From positions 48,351 through 112,350 of the forward strand of contig JAGARN010000004.1 in NCBI GenBank assembly GCA_017622235.1: a DNA stretch of 64,000 nucleotides, written 5' to 3'. This document shows, in pieces, positions 60,964 through 64,000 of this stretch. The position numbers were made by a program, and so were the translations under genes. A model generated the notes under the pieces. That model did no database searches. It saw only the letters and a list, made by a program, of their open reading frames with translations, and was not told the origin of the DNA. The stretch comes from Spirochaetaceae bacterium. GTDB lineage: Bacteria > Spirochaetota > Spirochaetia > Treponematales > Treponemataceae. Every line of letters starts with the position of its first letter. Position 1 is the first letter of the stretch.

Positions 60964-62238
60964 TTACAAATTCTTTGCGTCTTCAAATTTTTGTTTCATT
61001 GTTGGATTGTTTTTCACCAGCTTTGTAACAGACAAATCTTCTAGTTTGTTGTTTGCAAGTCTATAGTTGTTTTCCGAACCAAGTAAATCTTCTTTCATTT
61101 TTTGAAGGTTTGCAATGGCTTTGTCTATGTCATCAATGGCACTTTTGAATTTTCTGCTTGCAAGGTCGTAGTTGCGGCTGAATCCTTCTTTGAATTTGTT
61201 TAAGTCTTCTTCAAAGTGTGTTATGTCGATGTTTTGAGCCTTGATTGCCTGTAATTCACGTTTTGCTTCTATTGTGTTCATTGCTGCATTTCTTAAAAAA
61301 GTAATTACAGGCAACAAAAACTGTGGCCGAATCACATACATTTTTGGATATTTGTGCGAGACATCAACAATTCCCACGTTGTATGTATCGTTGTCTTCTT
61401 CAAGCATAGAAACAAGTACAGCGTATTCGCAACCTTTTTCGTTTCTGTCTTTATCAAGTTCTTTGAAAAACGATTCATTTGTTTTCTTTGTTGCAGTTGT
61501 ATCGGCTTGATTTTTACATTCAAACATAATTGAAATGTATTCAAGTTTTTCTGGAGTGTAGTCTCTAAAAATCAAATCGCCTTTGCTTCCTGAAGAAGCA
61601 GAAATTTTGTTGTCTTTTTCAAAATAAGCGTTTGGAAAGCCCATCGCACGGATTTTGTTGAATTCAGAAAGGCAATATTGTTCCAAATCTTCGCCGATTT
61701 GTTTTGTAGATTCCTTTGCCTTAAAGTCCTTGTAAAAAGCGATTTCCTCATCTTTTGCTTTTATTAATGCGTTGAATTGTTCTTTCATAGAACTTTCGTT
61801 GTTTTGGGCTTTTGTTTTTGAAAGTTCCAAGTCGCTACGAAGTTGTATGATTTCTTTTTCTTTGTCTTGGATTGCACTTTTTACTGCCACTTCAGAATCT
61901 TTTCTTGAAGAATCCAACATCCCTTTTAAAGAAGCAATTTCGTTGTCCTTTTTTGCCAAAGCAATTTGAAGTTCCGATTTGGACTTCTCTTTTACCGTAT
62001 CAACTTCGGAATTCGCCGTTGCAAGTTTAGCTTTTAGTTCAGAAATCTCTTTTTCTTTTATATTTTCTGCCTTGGAAACTGCAAGTGCGATTTCAGATTC
62101 TTTTTCCTTGATTAACGATGCTGCTCTTTTTTCTAACTCTTGTTCAAATTGTTCATTCCGAATATCATTCGCAATGGAATCGTATGCATTTTGTTCCAAA
62201 GTAATAGATTCGCCGCAGTTTGGACATTTAATTTGCAT
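60964..62238 (-). CDS. DUF2130 protein: zinc ribbon, coiled coil, nuclease-like domain
   Basis: 424 residues. N-terminal half zinc ribbon (KCPNCGE), then a coiled coil to about residue 190 rich in Lys/Glu/Ala. A DUF2130 domain follows with GEDLEQYCLSEFNKIR, GDLIFRD and MFECKNQ, which reads as a PD-(D/E)xK-type nuclease site (Asp, then ECK), and another helical segment at the end. The function of the family is not established; the fold suggests DNA cleavage or binding, as in RmuC. ATG 62238 has GGGAG 6 nt upstream; the 26-residue hydrophobic extension from 62316 is rejected. Confidence 0.83.
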   Translation of the reverse strand: MQIKCPNCGESITLEQNAYDSIANDIRNEQFEQELEKRAASLIKEKESEIALAVSKAENIKEKEISELKAKLATANSEVDTVKEKSKSELQIALAKKDNEIASLKGMLDSSRKDSEVAVKSAIQDKEKEIIQLRSDLELSKTKAQNNESSMKEQFNALIKAKDEEIAFYKDFKAKESTKQIGEDLEQYCLSEFNKIRAMGFPNAYFEKDNKISASSGSKGDLIFRDYTPEKLEYISIMFECKNQADTTATKKTNESFFKELDKDRNEKGCEYAVLVSMLEEDNDTYNVGIVDVSHKYPKMYVIRPQFLLPVITFLRNAAMNTIEAKRELQAIKAQNIDITHFEEDLNKFKEGFSRNYDLASRKFKSAIDDIDKAIANLQKMKEDLLGSENNYRLANNKLEDLSVTKLVKNNPTMKQKFEDAKNL

Positions 62239-62426
62239 AAAAAACTCCCATAAAAATAGTTTTAAATTCAAAATCAGAAAAACTAGGATATTTATAATAT
62301 AGCCAATTATAAACATTTTTTAATAAAAAAAAACAAAAAACTCCTGAAAAATAAAATATTTTACGCAAGCAAGATTTTTTCAAAACCTGACACACACGGT
62401 CAAGTTTTGTGTGATATATCATCTTT

Positions 62427-62452
62427 AGTGGGAATTAGAGGAAATTCCCACT
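62427..62452. repeat. Perfect inverted repeat upstream of fic
   Basis: AGTGGGAATT-AGAGGA-AATTCCCACT, 10-bp arms. Parts of it recur at the 3' end of fic (AGTGGGAATT at 63800, and GGGAATTAGAGG inverted at 63811-63822). Confidence 0.7.
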
Positions 62453-62459
62453 ATTTTCC

Positions 62460-62488
62460 TTGAGTTTTCTTTTTGTAGATGTTATGCT
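62460..62488 (+). promoter_or_regulatory. Promoter of fic, TTGAGT-17-TATGCT
   Basis: -35 TTGAGT (62460-62465), 17-nt spacer, -10 TATGCT (62483-62488), ending 6 nt before ATG 62495; no ribosome site. Confidence 0.6.
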
Positions 62489-62494
62489 AATAAT

Positions 62495-63817
62495 ATGATT
62501 GAAAATCCACCGTTGATTACAGATAAAAACATGATTTCTCCAGAGCAAATAATGCATATTCTTTCTACAACAGAATACAAAGAATTGTTATTGAAAATAG
62601 AAAATGATTATTTATATTGGGATAAAATAAAATATTATGGAACAAAAGAATTGTCTTCCGAAGTTTTATGGCAAGTTGTAAAATTTTCACGAATAATTTA
62701 CGCAAATCAGATAAATTTTGGAGAATTTTCATTCACATTTCACATTACAAATCATAATCAACAATTACTTCATGAATTTGATATGAATTTTAGTGGTACA
62801 CCATCAGATTCTACAACAATATCTGAAAAAAACAAACAATATTATCTGTTAAGTTCAATTATGGAAGAAGCAATTGCTTCAAGCCAGATGGAAGGTGCAA
62901 ATACAACAAGAAAAGTTGCAAAAGAAATGCTTAGAAAACAAACAAAACCAAAAGATAAAAGTCAGCAGATGATTTTTAATAATTACAATACAATTCGTTT
63001 TTTATCAGAACAAAAAAATACTAATTTAACTCCGGAACTTTTATTAGAAATACATAAAAAAATTACAGAAAAAACATTAGACAATCAACAAGATGAAGGT
63101 AGTTTTAGAAAAGATAATAACATTTTTGTTGTAAACGGAATTACTGGTGAAGTTGCCCACGAACCTCCATCATACGAAAAAATTCCCAAAATAATTAATC
63201 AGTTATGTGATTTTGCAAATAAAGATGACACTTTTATTCATCCAATAATAAAAGCAGTAATCATACATTTTTTGATTTCATTCCTTCACCCATTTGTTGA
63301 TGGAAATGGAAGAACTGCACGCTCACTTTTTTATTGGTATATGCTAAAAAAAGGATATTGGATGACAGAATTTCTTTCTATCTCTAGAATTATTTATAAG
63401 AAAAAAAATCTATATGAAAAAGCATTTTTATACACAGAGCATGACAATTTAGATTTAGGATATTTTATACAATATAATATGAAAGTTTTAAAAGAATCTT
63501 TTGAAGAACTAAAAATATATCTTCAAAAAAAAACTACAGAAACTAATGCATTACTTGAATTTAAAAATATAAAAAATATAAACGAACGCCAGGCACATAT
63601 TCTAAAAATGATTCAAGAAAAGCCATCATCAATTTTTGAATGTAAAAATCTAATAAATATTTTAGGTGTTTCAATTAAAACCGTGCGCTCAGACTTAGAA
63701 GGATTAGTTACTCTTGGATTTATGACAACAGTGCCCCTTAACAAAAGACTTGTCGGATATATCAAAAGCGATTCCTTTGAATCAAAACTAGAAGAAAACA
63801 GTGGGAATTCCCTCTAA
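62495..63817 (+). CDS. Fic-domain protein with class II inhibitory motif and winged helix
   Basis: 440 residues. An N-terminal DUF4172/Fic_N-like helical part contains the inhibitory motif SSQMEG (129-134, S/TxxxEG/N), so activity is probably self-restrained. The Fic core motif HPFVDGNGRTAR (265-276) is intact, predicting AMP transfer to a protein target. A winged-helix region near the C-terminus (KTVRSDLEGLVTLGF) is common in this family. It may be a stand-alone regulator or a toxin-like module. The codons are more AT-rich than in the flagellar region, which may point to transfer. The stop lies inside a repeat and overlaps the convergent gene by 4 nt. Confidence 0.9.
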   Translation: MIENPPLITDKNMISPEQIMHILSTTEYKELLLKIENDYLYWDKIKYYGTKELSSEVLWQVVKFSRIIYANQINFGEFSFTFHITNHNQQLLHEFDMNFSGTPSDSTTISEKNKQYYLLSSIMEEAIASSQMEGANTTRKVAKEMLRKQTKPKDKSQQMIFNNYNTIRFLSEQKNTNLTPELLLEIHKKITEKTLDNQQDEGSFRKDNNIFVVNGITGEVAHEPPSYEKIPKIINQLCDFANKDDTFIHPIIKAVIIHFLISFLHPFVDGNGRTARSLFYWYMLKKGYWMTEFLSISRIIYKKKNLYEKAFLYTEHDNLDLGYFIQYNMKVLKESFEELKIYLQKKTTETNALLEFKNIKNINERQAHILKMIQEKPSSIFECKNLINILGVSIKTVRSDLEGLVTLGFMTTVPLNKRLVGYIKSDSFESKLEENSGNSL

Positions 63818-63836
63818 TTCCCTCTATTTTCTTCAT
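63800..63836. repeat. Repeat at the 3' end of fic matching its upstream flank
   Basis: AATTCCCTCTATTTTC (63817-63832) matches AATTCCCACTATTTTC (62443-62458) at 15 of 16 positions, and AGTGGGAATT (63800-63809) repeats 62427-62436 exactly. The fic gene is thus bracketed by related short sequences. Confidence 0.55.
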
Positions 63837-64000
63837 TTCCCAAATCCCGAATTTTCAATTCCCTCAACACTTCTTTTTTTTCTTCAGAAATTCTATAGCT
63901 TTCTATTGCTTTTTGGATTGTTTTGTTGTGAGTCCATTGGTCTAGGCGGTTTGATTGAAGGATTTTGAGGGCACTGTCGTATTGTTTTGCGAGGGCGGTT
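63814..64000 (-). CDS. C-terminal end of an unidentified gene, cut by the window edge
   Basis: An open minus-strand frame runs from the window edge to TAG at 63814-63816 (62 codons). It reads as amphipathic helix (ALAKQYDSALKILQSNRLD, SYRISEEKKEVLRELKIRD) with a tail in which GNEENRGN is encoded by the repeat. The composition is that of a real protein rather than a shadow frame. The family is not recognised from the tail. It overlaps the fic stop by 4 nt. Confidence 0.6.
   Translation of the reverse strand, partial: TALAKQYDSALKILQSNRLDQWTHNKTIQKAIESYRISEEKKEVLRELKIRDLGNEENRGN

Noticed and set aside
59987..64000. Integrated mobile element at tRNA-Pro
   Set aside because: No integrase, transposase or duplicated tRNA 3' end is seen within the window.

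Overview
The window is a stretch of AT-rich chromosome from a spirochaete of the genus Treponema. The evidence is spirochaete-style: lipoprotein signals ending FSNC, FINC and FLAC, two core flagellins followed by flaG, fliD and two small genes in the order used by treponemes, a Tp0796-type lipidated ApbE, and an XPB-like helicase with its WYL-like partner. No virus, plasmid, transposon, rRNA operon or CRISPR array was seen. The left edge cuts purF and the right edge cuts an unidentified minus-strand gene.

Layout. 1-6044: purF (partial), an AEC permease, a minus-strand pair (barrel protein plus degenerate HD-GYP membrane protein) and a divergent membrane-anchored binding-protein-like gene. 6015-21369: two giant minus-strand genes, a 3073-residue Ig-repeat lipoprotein and a 2038-residue Ig-repeat protein ending in a short outer-membrane-type barrel. 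21601-27619: XPB-like helicase, its coupled partner, and a chemoreceptor. 27731-31129: clpS-clpA-aat, a complete bacterial N-degron set. 31206-39905: yebC, ruvC, znuCB, tRNA-Met, an ornithine carbamoyltransferase, a small secreted protein, an M24 peptidase, nrnA, an unknown gene, rdgB. 40114-46771: flaB, flaB, flaG, fliD, two small treponemal genes, tsaE, tsaB. 46768-51203: lipidated ApbE, a polar amino-acid ABC permease and ATPase, a YfcE-like phosphodiesterase, a lipoprotein, then an ilvB leader peptide. 51294-57003: ilvB, tex, aroK, acyl-ACP thioesterase. 57095-59689: a sensory [FeFe]-hydrogenase-like module fused to degenerate GGDEF and intact EAL domains. 59987-64000: tRNA-Pro, a c-di-AMP receptor, a small ORF, a DUF2130 nuclease-like protein, Fic, and a cut gene.

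The most notable signals are regulatory. At least ten starts have a sigma70 -10 hexamer ending only 4-8 nt before the start codon and no Shine-Dalgarno sequence, which predicts leaderless mRNAs. One of these is a 33-codon ORF very rich in Ile, Leu and Val, followed by a strong terminator just before ilvB; segments that could form alternative hairpins are visible, so this looks like a branched-chain amino-acid attenuator. Both flagellin leaders carry a GGA-in-loop hairpin followed by a GGA-containing ribosome site, the classical pattern of a CsrA target. The most unusual protein is the hydrogenase-like/EAL fusion, which suggests control of c-di-GMP breakdown by H2 or redox state.

All functional calls come from reading motifs by eye; no database search was run.
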